Below, in pieces: positions 11,944 through 23,303 of a DNA stretch of 64,000 bases. Below the pieces are notes generated by a model. The model was not told where the DNA came from, did not search any database, and was given only the letters and a program-made list of their open reading frames with translations. The DNA is from Gonapodya prolifera JEL478. Taxonomy: Eukaryota; Monoblepharomycota; Monoblepharidomycetes; Monoblepharidales; Gonapodyaceae. The stretch spans positions 63,899 through 127,898 of the forward strand of contig KQ965765.1 of NCBI GenBank assembly GCA_001574975.1, in the 5' to 3' direction. The translations under genes were made by a program, and so were the position numbers. Numbering within the stretch: the stretch's first letter is position 1; the number at the start of each line of letters is the position of its first letter.

Positions 11944-14809
11944 ATGATGGGGAGCTGCGTGGACATTCTGCCGCCGGAGGTTCTGTGTCGAATCCTCTCA
12001 TTCCTCCATCTGCGCGATACTGGTCGTGTAGCCCAGAGCTGCCGTCGGCTCAACGAAATCGCGGCAGACCCTTCTCTGTGGGTAGAGCTTACAACTCGAG
12101 GGGTTCTGTTGGACATCCCAGAGTAGAAATCGTCGTCAACAGAAAGAAATGATGGAGATTTGGCGCCTCAAACCTCAGACCTTCTCCTGAGCGGACCACA
12201 TCTCCTCCAACGTCCTTTGAAACGAGTAACACTTCGCGCTCCGAGGGTGATCTCTCTTCCAGCACTCATTCCTGACCCTCCATTTAATGTGACTGTTGAG
12301 GATGGGACCAAGAGCATTGTTTTAGCTGAAACTTTGGGAGACTCCCGGTTAGAACTCTCTCTGCGGGATTTGGTCCCCCATGGAACAGAGAAAGAACTTT
12401 TCCAGGCGCTATGTGAGTTTGGTGTTGGAATTAGCTCGAAAGTGAGACTGAATTACCAGTTGAAATTACGTAATTACCGTCCCTCGGACCCAGACAAAGG
12501 GTCAACCTCGCCACCTCCCAGTTTTGGCATTCTCGGCCAGGGAGTATATCAGTCATCAGCGAATGACGTTTCGCAATCGATATCGGAAACCCTGGATGAT
12601 GACCCCGAGGTTTTCTGGTCCTCCACTGGTTCCGACTGTGTCACCTGGAGAAGCTCCTCGAGAGACGCTGGTTTACGCTTTTGTCGGATCCGCGTGCCTC
12701 GTTCAAGAAATTGCAGTACGCTTCTGTGTGGGATATCACAAGGACCAGGACTCAGAGGACGATATTCCTGTTCAGGACAGATCATGGACTGGACCAGACG
12801 ATTTACAGACTCCGTCGACGTTACTGAGACCTCACCATATTTCGCCATATGTTCCTGTCCCCGCAAAGCAAAGCAAGGTGTGAGGCAAACGTTGGAATTA
12901 GAATACAAATCCCCATTCAAATGTCAAAATTCCGGCCTCTTCTTTACTGATAGCCGTCACCACTTTCAGACCGCCCACCTTTGTTTCTGGATCGTACTTG
13001 CGGATTGACATGTTTGGGCGTTCTGGTCAACAACCCTCTGACATGAAGCGTTATGTCGTTATCAACCGAGTTCAATGCCTCGGCTGGAGTAAGTTGCCCA
13101 GCGCTGTTGCGGAATCGTGGCACGTTGTTTTTATAACAGCCTACCCTTCCCCTGTGTGTCTAAGTCTCGCCGTCATGTGCCACTGGAGAGCTGGATGCCA
13201 CAGGCAGGCCGAATCTCAATGCGACCCCTGCCTCTTGCCGCGCACAGAATTCACCGAATTTTTACTGACCAAACAACTCTACCAGCCCCACAAAATGCTT
13301 GACCCTCACTGCTGGAAGTTTACTCCGAATTTTATGAGGATTACGAAAGACGGGCACACGACACAGATGAAGTGGAACTCTTGCATCAGGAGATGCGATC
13401 AGCTACTTTCGAGCTTGGTAAATCGCTGAAGGAGCTGAGAAATATTTGGAGCACTTGCGCGACACACGCGATGCTAGTGAGTACAGCATAAATTGAGAGT
13501 GGTGATTTGACCGGTCAACTGTTAGTGAAACTTGCATGATTCAGCTGTCAGCCGAGATTCGAACTTCTCAGGCTCTCACCACTTTCCTTGAAGCCCGCTC
13601 CCGACGGATGAAACACCTTCAACAAGCCGAACCCGCCAGTACCTCATGCCCTTCCCACCACAAGTGCAACTCGTGCAGATAGCCTACGGTGCGCCGGAAA
13701 TGCGGATACATCAGCGCCTGCACAGCTGCTACCAGAAGACGATCCGGTGGAACACTACTTTCAGGGTGCTGGAGAAGTCGGGCCTGGATTTCAGCGAGCG
13801 GGAGGGTATTGTTGGATGATGCAACTTGGCGACTGTGACACACCTAACGGATCAGATTAGACGTTCGTTGTATGGGCGTCTGACATGGCAGGGCGTTGGG
13901 TGATTCATTTNCATTGGATACGTCGGACTCAGTAGTGACTCAAGCGGACTATAAATATACTGTAAAACTATGATAAGCGAGAACAGAACATATTTCGTAC
14001 TACAAGATAAGTCATCTACGACTACGACGAAGGTCCGCGTACGCTAGATTCAACAGGTATTGCTTTGGGTGAGAATCTTACTGATAGGTAGGAAAGGCAA
14101 GGCACTCTTGAAAGAAGTTTATTCTCGTTTTCGCACAGTTCGCCTTTTTTCATCACATCCATCATTTTCGACTACTGGTTTTGCGTGGCTTTCTGCGACA
14201 CCCTACGCAGCACGATTTCACAGAATACTTAAAGAGAACCGTATTTTCTGTGGCAAAGAGCTTGAGGATTCCTTGTGGAAAGTTTGTGCTTTTCGAGCGG
14301 CTTTTGAAGTTTGGTGCCAAGGGAGCGTTGTGGACCGGGTGAGAGCACCTGCGTTAAACGAAAGTTAATCAAGCCTCTGAATTTCATTTCGGGTGGAACC
14401 CAAAGTGTATCTCGTGCCTCCTTCACGTTAGAAAGTACAAGCGGCTCATTCGGTTCCTTTCAGCATCTCCTGGAGGCACGCGAAACATGATCGTAACTAT
14501 GCTGCAGCGAATACTTAATCTCAGAGAATACGCAGAAAGCACCACTTTGCCATTGCCGTGCTGTCAGCAGACTGGAGCCTTGGTCACGCCGCAAGTCAGG
14601 CTCTTGGGGTTGATGTGCACGAATTGGAGACGCGAATGGGAGACCTCAGCGTGGCGGTGGGGGGTGCGGATTTGTGAGACAATGCGATATGGTTGAAGAA
14701 GGAGGGGAGACGCCGGGATATGGTGGAAGATTTCGAACCACCTGCGGTATTAACACTGTCACAAATTATTAGTCCGTCAAGTGACGATGTAGTTTTTGAT
14801 GATGTTTAG
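11944..14809 (+). pseudogene. F-box gene, first tandem copy, pseudogene
   Basis: Full-length tandem relative of the F-box gene at 14915-17568; both begin with LPPE-x-x-CRILSFLH and end in VxFDDV followed by a stop (14807-14809). In this copy the F-box is intact (about 11950-12080), but an in-frame TAG follows at 12124. A 2-base loss near 12645 shifts frame within the FWSSTGSD region. About 57-60 bases are deleted near 12716, where copy 2 encodes the QWFTALFQLGSPWYGPFWV stretch. Later exons are also recognisable but eroded (13300-13480, 13560-13620, 14130-14340, 14440-14700). The single unknown base N lies at 13911, so local assembly quality should be kept in mind. A short product ending at 12124 (bare F-box) could still be made. 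Confidence 0.78.
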
Positions 14810-14914
14810 TTGATAGGCATGAGTTTTAATAATTATTCTGTTGCCGTTTTGGAAACTCGTGGAATGTTGTCCCAGGCAAGTGACTTGTGCAACCTTTTCG
14901 AAAAGAAGAGCTAC

Positions 14915-17568
14915 ATGGACCTTTTGCCACCGGAACTCCAGTGTCGGATCCTCTCATTTCTTCATCCTCGCGATATCGGACACGTAGCACAGAGCTGCCG
15001 ACGGCTCAGCGCAATCGCGACAGATCCTTCCCTGTGGGTGGAGCTTGCGACGCGAGGTGTTCTGTTGGACATCGAGGAGCAAAATGGCTTAAGGGCAGAA
15101 GAAATTGATGGAGATGATGGAGATTTGTCGCCTCGGGATTCGGACATTAACCTGCAGAATGGGAAAAGTCGCCACGAACGTCCATTGCCGCGAGTTTCAC
15201 TCCGCGCTCCGAGGGAGATCGCCGTGCCAGCGTTCATTCCTGACCCTCCATTCAATGCGACTGCTGAGTATGGGTCCAAGAGCACTGTTTTCGCTGAAAC
15301 TTTGGTAGCTTCGCGATTAAAACTTTCTCTGCGGGATTGGCTCCCCCATGGAACAGAGAAAGAATTTTTCCAGGCGCTATGTGAGTCACAAGTACGCCAA
15401 GTGGATCCTATTGTCTGACAGTTGGCAAATACCCAACTCTAGACAAGGTGTCCACCTCACCACCTCCCAGTTTTGACATTCTCGGGCGAGGAGTATACCA
15501 GTCGTCAGCGGACCACGACTCACAATCCATATCGGCAACCCTGGATGACCACCCTCACGCTTTTTGGTCCTCGACCGGGTCCGATCTGTCTCACCCTTCC
15601 GAAGCTCCCCGAGAGACGCTTGTATACGCCTTTGTCGGACAGGCATGTGTCGTGCAAGAAATTACTGTACAATGGTTCACAGCCTTGTTCCAACTCGGGA
15701 GTCCGTGGTACGGACCATTTTGGGTCCGTTTCTCTGTGGGATATCACGAAGATTCCGAAAACGACATCCGCGTTCATGAGAGGTCGTGGACTGGGCCGGG
15801 CGATTTGCAAACTCCGTCCACAATGCTTAGACCTCACTACGTGTCACCGTATGTTCCTGTTCGCACCGAGCAGGGTGAGTTTTATGGATACTCGACGACT
15901 GGCCTTTGCCAACTTCGAAAATCTTATTAATATCATTGCCAAACAGCAGTCACTATTTTCAAACCGCCCACTTTTGTTTCGGGGTCGTACTTGCGTATTG
16001 ACATGTACGGTCGCTCCGGCCAACAGCCCTCTGACATGAAGCGCTATGTCGTCATTGGAAGAGTGCAATGCCTTGGGTGGAGTAAGTAGGCCACCTTTTC
16101 CGAGCGACCTGACCTGACACTTCCTCTGTACTTCATTTTTCTTCCTTCGAAAGCCTCGTCCACATCCGATACCGGAACATTGGCATCCCTTGGTCGGTCG
16201 TCCGCAAAAGCCCTGGCTCTCAGTGCCAACAGAATCCACCGTCTTCTCGCTGACCCTAGTACGTCCCTAAACCAGCCCCTAAAATCTCTTGACCCCCCAC
16301 CGCGGGCAATCTACAGCGAGTTTTACCATCGCTATGAGATTCGGGCTCGCGACGCTGATGTGGTACAAGCGCTAGCTCAGGAGATGCGATCGGCTTCCTC
16401 CCAGGTCGGCGTGCGTTTCGATCAGCTCAGGTCTGTTTGGAGTACGTGTGCAGGGAGGGCGATGCAGGTGAGAAACCATTTGCGAGTATGACCGATCGGT
16501 TACTTGAACACCAATTCCGCTCAGCTCTCATCGGAGGCCAGATCCACACGCGCTCTTCCTCTGTTCCTCGAAGCTCGGTCCCGACAAATGTACCAGCTTC
16601 ACCAAGCCTCTGAGGTCCAGGACGTTTTCCTCACGTCTAATCCTACTGCACGCGAAGAATATAGGCGACGCAGAGCCGGAAATGCAGAGCCATCTTCGCC
16701 TCCGCAACTTACTCCGGAAGACGACCCCACGGAGTACTACTTTCGGTTGCTGGCGAACTCGGGGTTAGACGTCACTGAAAAGGAAGGTGTAGCTATGAGT
16801 GAGTGGAGGCTGCGCTAAAGAGTTTGGGCTTTTTGAGAACGGGAAGTCGAAATCTTCTGCTTTCTTTCAGTCGAGCTCATATCATCACACCCTTCGTTCT
16901 CTACAACACGTTCTACGCAGTTAGCTGTAACGCCACAATCTGCACGCTTTCGCCGCTTACTTTCCGAGAATCGCATTGTTTACGGCAAGGAGCTCGGAGA
17001 CACATTGTGGAAAGTCGGTGATTTCGGCGCTGCTTCAACAGTCTGGTTCAGGGGTAACGTTGTCGACCGGGTGAGAACTCCAGCCTCAACCGGTTGCCCA
17101 CCGTTAATTTTATCTCACCTATCCCTCATGCCACAGTGTATCTCTTGCTTCCTTCACTCCCGAAACTACTCGCCGCTGATCCGCTTTTTGCAAGTTTCAG
17201 CACCAAACGCGCAAGCACTTATTGTATCTATGCTCGAACGAATCATCAACCGGAGAGGATATGAAGAAGGCTCGCGTTTCGCCATTGCTGTGCTCTCAGC
17301 AGACTGGAGCCTTCGCCATGCTGTGTGCCAAGCTATTGGTGTGGAAGTACGAGAACTGGAGAGCAGGGTGCGTCCTCCGATGGGAGGACTCTTTGGGCTG
17401 GGCGGCGTTGCGGGCGTGGGCGTGGATTTGGGAGATAACGCGGCATGGTTGGAGGAGGAAGGGAAACGCCGGGATGTGGTGGAAGGGTTCCAAGCCCCTG
17501 CGCCAGTTGGGGTGGCGGGACAACGTACTAGTATAAAGAGTGGTGACGTAATTTTTGACGACGTGTAG
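14915..17568 (+). CDS. F-box protein, plant At4g00755-like architecture, second tandem copy
   Basis: Likely substrate adaptor of an SCF ubiquitin ligase. Seven exons: 14915-15380, 15443-15874, 15947-16081, 16154-16467, 16525-16798, 16871-17070, 17137-17568. The N-terminal F-box reads LPPELQCRILSFLHPRDIGH with CRRLSAIATDPSLWVEL. The middle has FWSSTGSD, ETLVYAFVGQACVVQEITVQ, then YGPFWVRFSVGYH. This resembles the domain seen after the F-box in plant At4g00755-type proteins, with a galactose-binding-like look. The C-terminal half is helical with no recognised domain. An upstream in-frame ATG exists at 14819; 14915 was chosen because it is next to the F-box and aligns with copy 1. Substrate unknown. 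Confidence 0.82.
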
Positions 17569-18532
17569 CTGAGTATACATAAAGTACATCTTTTACAGAA
17601 GAATGAAACTTTTGACAGCGAAGTCACATCAGTAGTGCACAATTGTTGCAACGAAAATACTCCGTGTGCGTTTCCCTCTTCGTTCAGGTGAATGAAATGT
17701 ATAGTAACTTATACCTTGGGGGGGACTCAGCTCCCCGAATCTAAGCAACAAGCTTGGATTGCGAATTGCATAACTATAAGTTCTACTGTTGACCTTTACT
17801 GCAATCAATTGAGTCACCTAATTAAAGAATTACCATGAAGTGTCAGCTTCTCCTAATTGAAGAAAGCGGTGACCGTAGCCTCTTTGAGGTTCTTGGTTCT
17901 CTCTTCCCTTTGCAGAAAGATCTAAACTTTCCCTGGACACAGACAATATTGGGAGGTTGACTTTGCCAGTCATATTTCGGCCCACTACAATTAGTCTTGT
18001 TTAGCTACACATGACTTATCTTTAAGAAGGTGCTAAAGGACATATAAATAAGGTATTGTGCCATTTTATGTTTATACCATAAGTTATGATGTTTTCCACT
18101 GAAAGTGTTTAATAACCCAAATGTATGCAAGTAAGGACTATGGTATTTCTTGCCACACATAAATCTCCAAGTAGCTCCTCCTTAACTTTGATCTATGTGC
18201 CTTACAAATGCATGCTGGCTTTAGTACATTTGTTGACAAGTATTAACAATCACTCAGGTATTGCTGATGCAAATCAGAAGCTCTCCCAGAAAATTCTCCA
18301 GTCTCTGGTTTGTCTATTGGTGCAACATGTACTGGCACTCTCAATTTGGAACCCAAAATTGTGATTAAAGTCACACTCTCTGCTGATTGAGCTAGGATGG
18401 CAGGCACTAATGATGATTTTCTTTGCCTTGCTATATATTATTACATTATGCAACAACTTGATGTGGAGCATTCTTGTGCAGTGCTACATCCAAACAGCCA
18501 GTTGCTTCATGCCTACCTTGAGCAAAATTGGA

Positions 18533-20552
18533 CCCTTGTCTTTTCATTCTCATTGTCCTAGTGTTGTGTCCTGCACAAATTGAAAGGATTCCCCTCTCTC
18601 TGGAAGAGGTGGAAGAGTGTAAACACAGATGGAGCCAACTTTCAGTAACATGGGTAAGTGCCATGTCAGTCCCTGCCCTGCCCTGTGGTTGGTGACTTTT
18701 CTAAGACATTCTGAGCCTGCCTTCCTTGTTAATTTCTTTGGACTCCCACAACAATGCTTCCGAACTTTAACAGCTCCTCTGCCAATTCCAGTGTTGTCTG
18801 CTCCACATGCTGGGAGCACTAATTTGCCAATCTCTGTGGCCCTGTAAGCACATTTGAGTTTATATTTTCTATTGTCTTGTGTGAAGCAAGATGAACTGAG
18901 TGTGGAGACAATCAAGAATTGGTGGGGACTGCCATGTTGTGTTATTGTCCCATGTTGGCTTAGATCAGCCTTTGCCCTTTTAGCTCAGCTTGGGTGGTAT
19001 TTGAGAGAGAGATTACACTTGATCATCAACCACAATCCCCACATGGAGCTTACTACAGACCATGCTCACCATTTCTAGTCAACCACTGCCCCTACATTAT
19101 GATTAACCATCTCTACCCTATGAGTGCAACCCACTTGTTGTAGTAAGCAGAGAGTGCAACTGGTCCAATAATTTGGCATAGGTCATTTCTCATGGTGGTA
19201 CATTTCCAAAGAAGACAAGATCTCAGTCTCTGTTGGAAATCTTATCATTCTCAAGGCAGTGTTTAGAGATGGCTGGGGCAGGGGGGAAGGAGCCAAGGCA
19301 AGCATTATTCATTCAATAATCTTTTGCACTACTCATTTGAGCTTGTGCATACAGGCTATTGCAAGTATCTAGTAATGCTAATTAGTGTCCTATTCCAGTC
19401 AACTGACCTTGCTCCTTTTGTAATTCAAAAACTGCAACCTTTTTGTCCTCTGTATGTGATGCAATGAGCTTTGAATTTTGGTGAAAATGGCTCATGCTTT
19501 GATTTTAAGCTGACTGAGATTGTATTCACCTTGAAGACTTCAACCCACATTTAGATTTAAAGACTGCTTCAATCACTTCTGGAGTTCTCTTGCGTTGTAG
19601 AGAGATGATTGTATCCTTGGGACTACTTAACACAACTATTCCAGTGGTGAGGAGCTCCCTTTCTGACAACTACTTCAACGTAAACAAGACTAGTGACAAT
19701 GCTTTAGTAACCAAAGTTGTCAATATATGCAGAAATTAATGGATGTCATCCAGTAATATTCAAGGAAGCATTGGGGGAAAAAAAATACAGATCACATATC
19801 TTTAGGAATGTTACATAAGGGAGGCCAACAATGCCACAATCCACCTGCCCACAAAGTTGGCATGAGCTCCATAATCAAGTTTCCAGAAAAAGCAAGTGCA
19901 TATTCATATTGAGATCAATAATATCAATGTTATACCATTTTATTGTCTCCTACTATGTCCCCACCATGGAACATGGTCACTTCATCATTGTTCTCTCCAT
20001 TGGCTTCATTTGTGTCTTTCTATCACACTGCACACTTTTTGTGAGGATTCCTTGTCAAGAGTGCTTGAAATGTGTACAATCATTGCAGCACCAACAGAGC
20101 AAGCAGTTTCTGATCTTCACTCATTTAAAATCACTTTGGTGCTAGTTTTGATTGGGCTTTAAAGTCCTACAAAACTCCTGCAGTCATACTGCCACCTTGG
20201 ATGTACTCGCCAGAGGCCTGCCTTAAAAATGCCACTGACAACTTGCTGTAAAAGTTGAATGCAAGAAACCAATAGCAGCCAGAGCACTCCTTGCAAGAAA
20301 AGAAAGACATAAATGCTGGTCAACATAGCATACATAGGTGAAGGAGTGGTGTATACTTGAGCTATTTGGTATCACTAAGGGTATCCAAATAACATGAGAG
20401 CCCTCCAGAAGGACCCATCAAACCATCAATTTGCAGGTCAAGCCACTCAAGAGGCCATTATATGCTAACCAAAAAGAAGGAAAATAACCAAGTGAATCCT
20501 TTCAATTTGTGCAGGACACAACACTAAGACAATGAGAAAGGAAAGACAAGGC
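18533..20552. repeat. Inverted repeat pair, about 60 bp arms, 1.9 kb apart
   Basis: The left arm (18533-18591) and right arm (20494-20552) are inverted copies. A core of 43 bases (18549-18591 against 20494-20536) differs at a single position by eye, and weaker similarity continues outward for about 16 bases. The shared core includes TTTGTGCAGGACACAACAC. The right arm abuts the Harbinger remnant. The arms could be ends of a non-autonomous element or parts of two inverted insertions. Confidence 0.6.
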
Positions 20553-20559
20553 TTCAGAG

Positions 20560-21480
20560 AGAGCAACAGGAGCAACACTGGCATGAGTCCAATGACAGAG
20601 TGAGGCACAAACGCAAGGACAAAGAGGAAAATGGCTGCTAGGATGAGAGACAAGAGATGTTGGAGTTTGAAAGGAACGTGGCATTAATTTACGTGCTGAA
20701 AACACCTTTCAAAGAGGGATGCATAAATGTTACAATGTAGGTAGTCTTCTAGAAGTGGTGGCTGAATGTTAAAATGTGAAGATGTAACTCCCCTGTAAAA
20801 GAAAGTGTGGCAATTTGTCAAGAGGACAGTAACCTTGTAAATTGTGCCAACTGGTGTTCTTTGTAGCTGCATGTGTTGAGTATAGTCCACAAAGCCCCAT
20901 ACACTGGTCACCTTGCCATATCCCCATTTGGAAGCTATCCTCACCTGACTCATGCTTGCATTGACAGCAGCTTGCCCAGGAGTGATATTGAATCCTTTAT
21001 GTGGAACCTGAATGTGCAAAGTTTGCATGTACACAGGATCACCATAGATTATGAGGGGTTTGTTGGTTGGGCCAAATGCTACAAGAGTTCGAAATGTCTC
21101 GGAGAATCATCCTGTCCCCCTTCTCACAGCACCCACCATACTGTTCCAAAATGTTGCACAATGGGCTGTTTTGGAAGATTCTCAAGTTGTGCCATCACCC
21201 CCCATAAGGCCTGCTGAGGTGCCATACAATTCCATCTGGGGTTGTTGCACCTGGGAATTTCACAACATGAAAGCATTTCCAGCCATTATAACTAATGCAT
21301 TGGTCTCTTGTGGGACAACATATTGCACGCATAGTCCCATCAACAAATCCAAAACAGCCCACATATCGTGCTCCTTTTGCAGTAACTGCGTCTGCAAAAC
21401 TCTGCATCAGTTCATTTTTCATTTGCATCTTGTCAAAGAGCAGTATGCGCGCAAATTAGTTCACAATGAAGACTGTTCTT
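20560..21480 (-). mobile_element. PIF/Harbinger DNA transposon remnant (copy 1)
   Basis: Minus-strand fragments match the better-preserved element at 39285-41993. At 21195-21428 the first catalytic block GCFGFVDGTMRAI and the downstream ISYNGWK-FH-VKF-GATTPDGI are present. At 20684-21034 the C-terminal part HKGFNITPGQAAVNASMSQV appears; there the third catalytic Glu is Lys (IASKWGYGKV against IASEWGYGKV in copy 2). At 20560-20690, on the opposite strand, lies the 3' end of the element's second ORF (ANARTKRKMAAR-like coiled coil). No terminal inverted repeats were found, so the copy is truncated and inactive. Confidence 0.8.
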
Positions 21481-21701
21481 TGCGTCAGTGGTGTCTTTGT
21501 CATCTGCAGGTTATGGGTCCTCCTGTCACAACACCCACAATTCGAGGCTTCCGTGACCACCAGGGACATGTAATGGGCCGTCCTGTTGTGGCTGGAACTT
21601 GATCGATGTTGGGAGCGCGATATTTTATTATTGAAAATTTATATGTTTTAAATTTATTGTAGTAATATAATGTTATAATTAATCATATGAAAATAAGAGC
21701 G

Positions 21702-21774
21702 GCCTTCCTAGCTCAATCGGCAGAGTATGTGACTTTTAATCACAGGGTTGGGGGTTCGAGTCCCCCGGAGGGCG
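21702..21774 (+). tRNA. tRNA-Lys (UUU anticodon), no intron
   Basis: A complete cloverleaf can be drawn. The acceptor stem pairs GCCTTCC with GGAGGGC (one G-T). The D-stem is GCTC/GAGT, the anticodon stem TGTGA/TCACA encloses loop CTTTTAA, and the T-stem GGGGG/CCCCC encloses TTCGAGT. The anticodon is TTT, which reads lysine codons. A T-run follows at 21779-21784, a typical Pol III terminator. The gene sits at the edge of the AT-rich island, a common place for insertions. Confidence 0.95.
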
Positions 21775-21798
21775 AACTTTTTTTGTTTTTCCAATCAA

Positions 21799-22010
21799 TC
21801 CTCGAGAATTCGTCATTTCGAAAACATTAGAAAAATGCCGGGTCAAAAGATAGCGTGGATCATCTGAGTGCTGCGGACAACTCATATCGATCACCCTTGA
21901 TATCCTCGAGTGTATAAGTCATTTCGAAAACATTTTAGAAAAACGCCGGTTCAAAAGATAGCGTGGATCATTTGAGTGCTGCGGACAACTCATATCGATC
22001 ACCCTTGATA
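21799..22010. repeat. Tandem direct repeat, two units of about 106 bp
   Basis: Unit 1 is about 21799-21901 and unit 2 about 21902-22010. Both begin with ATCCTCGAG, contain GTCATTTCGAAAACATT, and end with CATATCGATCACCCTTGATA. By eye the units differ at only a handful of bases. The second unit ends 22 bp before the start codon of the next gene, so it probably contains its promoter or 5' leader. Confidence 0.85.
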
Positions 22011-22032
22011 AGCAGAAACTCCGCAGCAATCA

Positions 22033-23103
22033 ATGACCCAAACATCACCGATTCGCGATCCAGACATTTTCGACGTCCTCGTGTTGGCAATCGATGCCGC
22101 CTTTCGCCCTCACAGCGTGTCCTTCTCGCCACCCTCCACTTCTACCACGCCTTCTCCTCCGACTGAAGGCGCACAACCCGCATCAGCTTACGACGTCATA
22201 TCCAAGCAGGCCCAGAACCTCTTGCTGGTGCGGTGGGCGACGCAGTCGCTGGTAATCCACCGATTCCGGTCGGAGGAGGTACTTTCGATCCCCCCGCCCA
22301 CGTTACTGCAGGATTTCGGCCTCGTCCAGGGTCGATGGACGGACGCCGAGTGGCTCACGATACAGAAAATCGGCGCGATCGGGTTTGGGATGGCGTTCAC
22401 CGGTCTGGCGGCTCTTATGGGGTATAATTACCTCGGTGCGACGGGAAAGGCCCAGACAAAATGGAGTGACGACGCCGAAGAAGAAAGGAGTGACAAGAAG
22501 AGCGGTGAAGGTTTCGATGTTGCGGAGGGGAATAGGACTGCGAGGAGAAAGGCTGCAAGGGAGCAGGGGAAGAAAGGGGTGGTGAAGAAAGTCGACCGGA
22601 CTGGGGTGACGGACGGTGCACGGGACCTGGACAAAGTAGGCGGCTCGGTATCATATGAAATGGTGTTCAAGGTGTTGAGCTTCGTGGGATTTGTGCCATG
22701 GGTGAGTCTGAAGCTTTGGTTCACGCAGCCGTAATTCAGCATTTAATGTTGACTTAAAACGGCGAACATCTCTCCCCTGGCCATTCGCTCCCTTCATCAC
22801 TTCTTACACCGGCATACGCAGCTCATTCAAGAAGGAATCGAATACCTTCTCCGACACCCAGACTCTCTCAATTCCCTCACCTCTTCCTCTGACGTGGACT
22901 GGGTATGGTACATCCGCCCCCTACACACCCTCGCGACACTCTGGACGTGCATATGTGCAATGATCATTCTTGACGGCATGGCGAGCGGTCGGTCTAATAC
23001 GGGCGTGGGAGCTCGAGCAGGGTTGGGGTGGCGTGCAGTCATTGGAGGCGCAATGGTGATGTTTGTGGCCTGGAGTGGCGCCGAGACGAGTTTGTGGAGG
23101 TGA
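22033..23103 (+). CDS. Predicted integral membrane protein, unknown family
   Basis: Two exons, 22033-22701 and 22822-23103, joined in phase 0; 316 aa. Four hydrophobic segments are visible: IGFGMAFTGLAALMGYNY, VFKVLSFVGFVPW continuing into the second exon, LATLWTCICAMIILDGM, and AVIGGAMVMFVAWSG. Between the first two lies a charged loop of about 80 residues rich in D/E/K/R. The N-terminal 40 residues are Ser/Thr/Pro-rich. I do not recognise the family. Gene model confidence comes from one long open exon with a clean gtgag/gcag intron. Confidence 0.7.
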
Positions 23104-23303
23104 TTTGGGGTCTGGCGGGAGATGTTTGAACCTGATGAGAAGAAGGAAATGTAGTTGGGCAGGTCTTTCAACCCGTGCTAATTCCATGGTATGGTCACTG
23201 TATAATTAATTGGAAACCTTAAGCTCACAAACAGCGATGAAGTGGTTCATACCTTCCATCCCCACTTCTGCGGACGGCGGCCCAATGGACCCGACATCCA
23301 GCA

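Larger units (their letters stand above)
17569..21701. other. AT-rich island with decayed mobile DNA, no host gene
   Basis: 4.1 kb that is visibly AT-richer than the flanking genes and full of stop codons in all frames. It holds a PIF/Harbinger piece (about 20560-21480), a 60-bp inverted repeat pair, and open frames of about 60-120 codons without recognisable families (for example minus 18550-18915, rich in Cys and Lys). Low-complexity and long T/A runs are common. I see no intact gene. Confidence 0.6.

Noticed and set aside
14819-14914. Upstream ATG extension of F-box copy 2
   Set aside because: Extra 32 residues lack conservation with copy 1; the ATG at 14915 adjoins the F-box.
17569-21700. 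LTR retroelement or other virus-like element in the AT-rich island
   Set aside because: No reverse transcriptase, integrase or capsid-like segment and no long terminal direct repeats were seen; the recognisable part is a DNA transposon.
21799-22010. CRISPR-like or attachment-site repeat next to the tRNA
   Set aside because: Only two directly adjacent 106-bp units without spacers in a eukaryotic genome; a simple tandem duplication.
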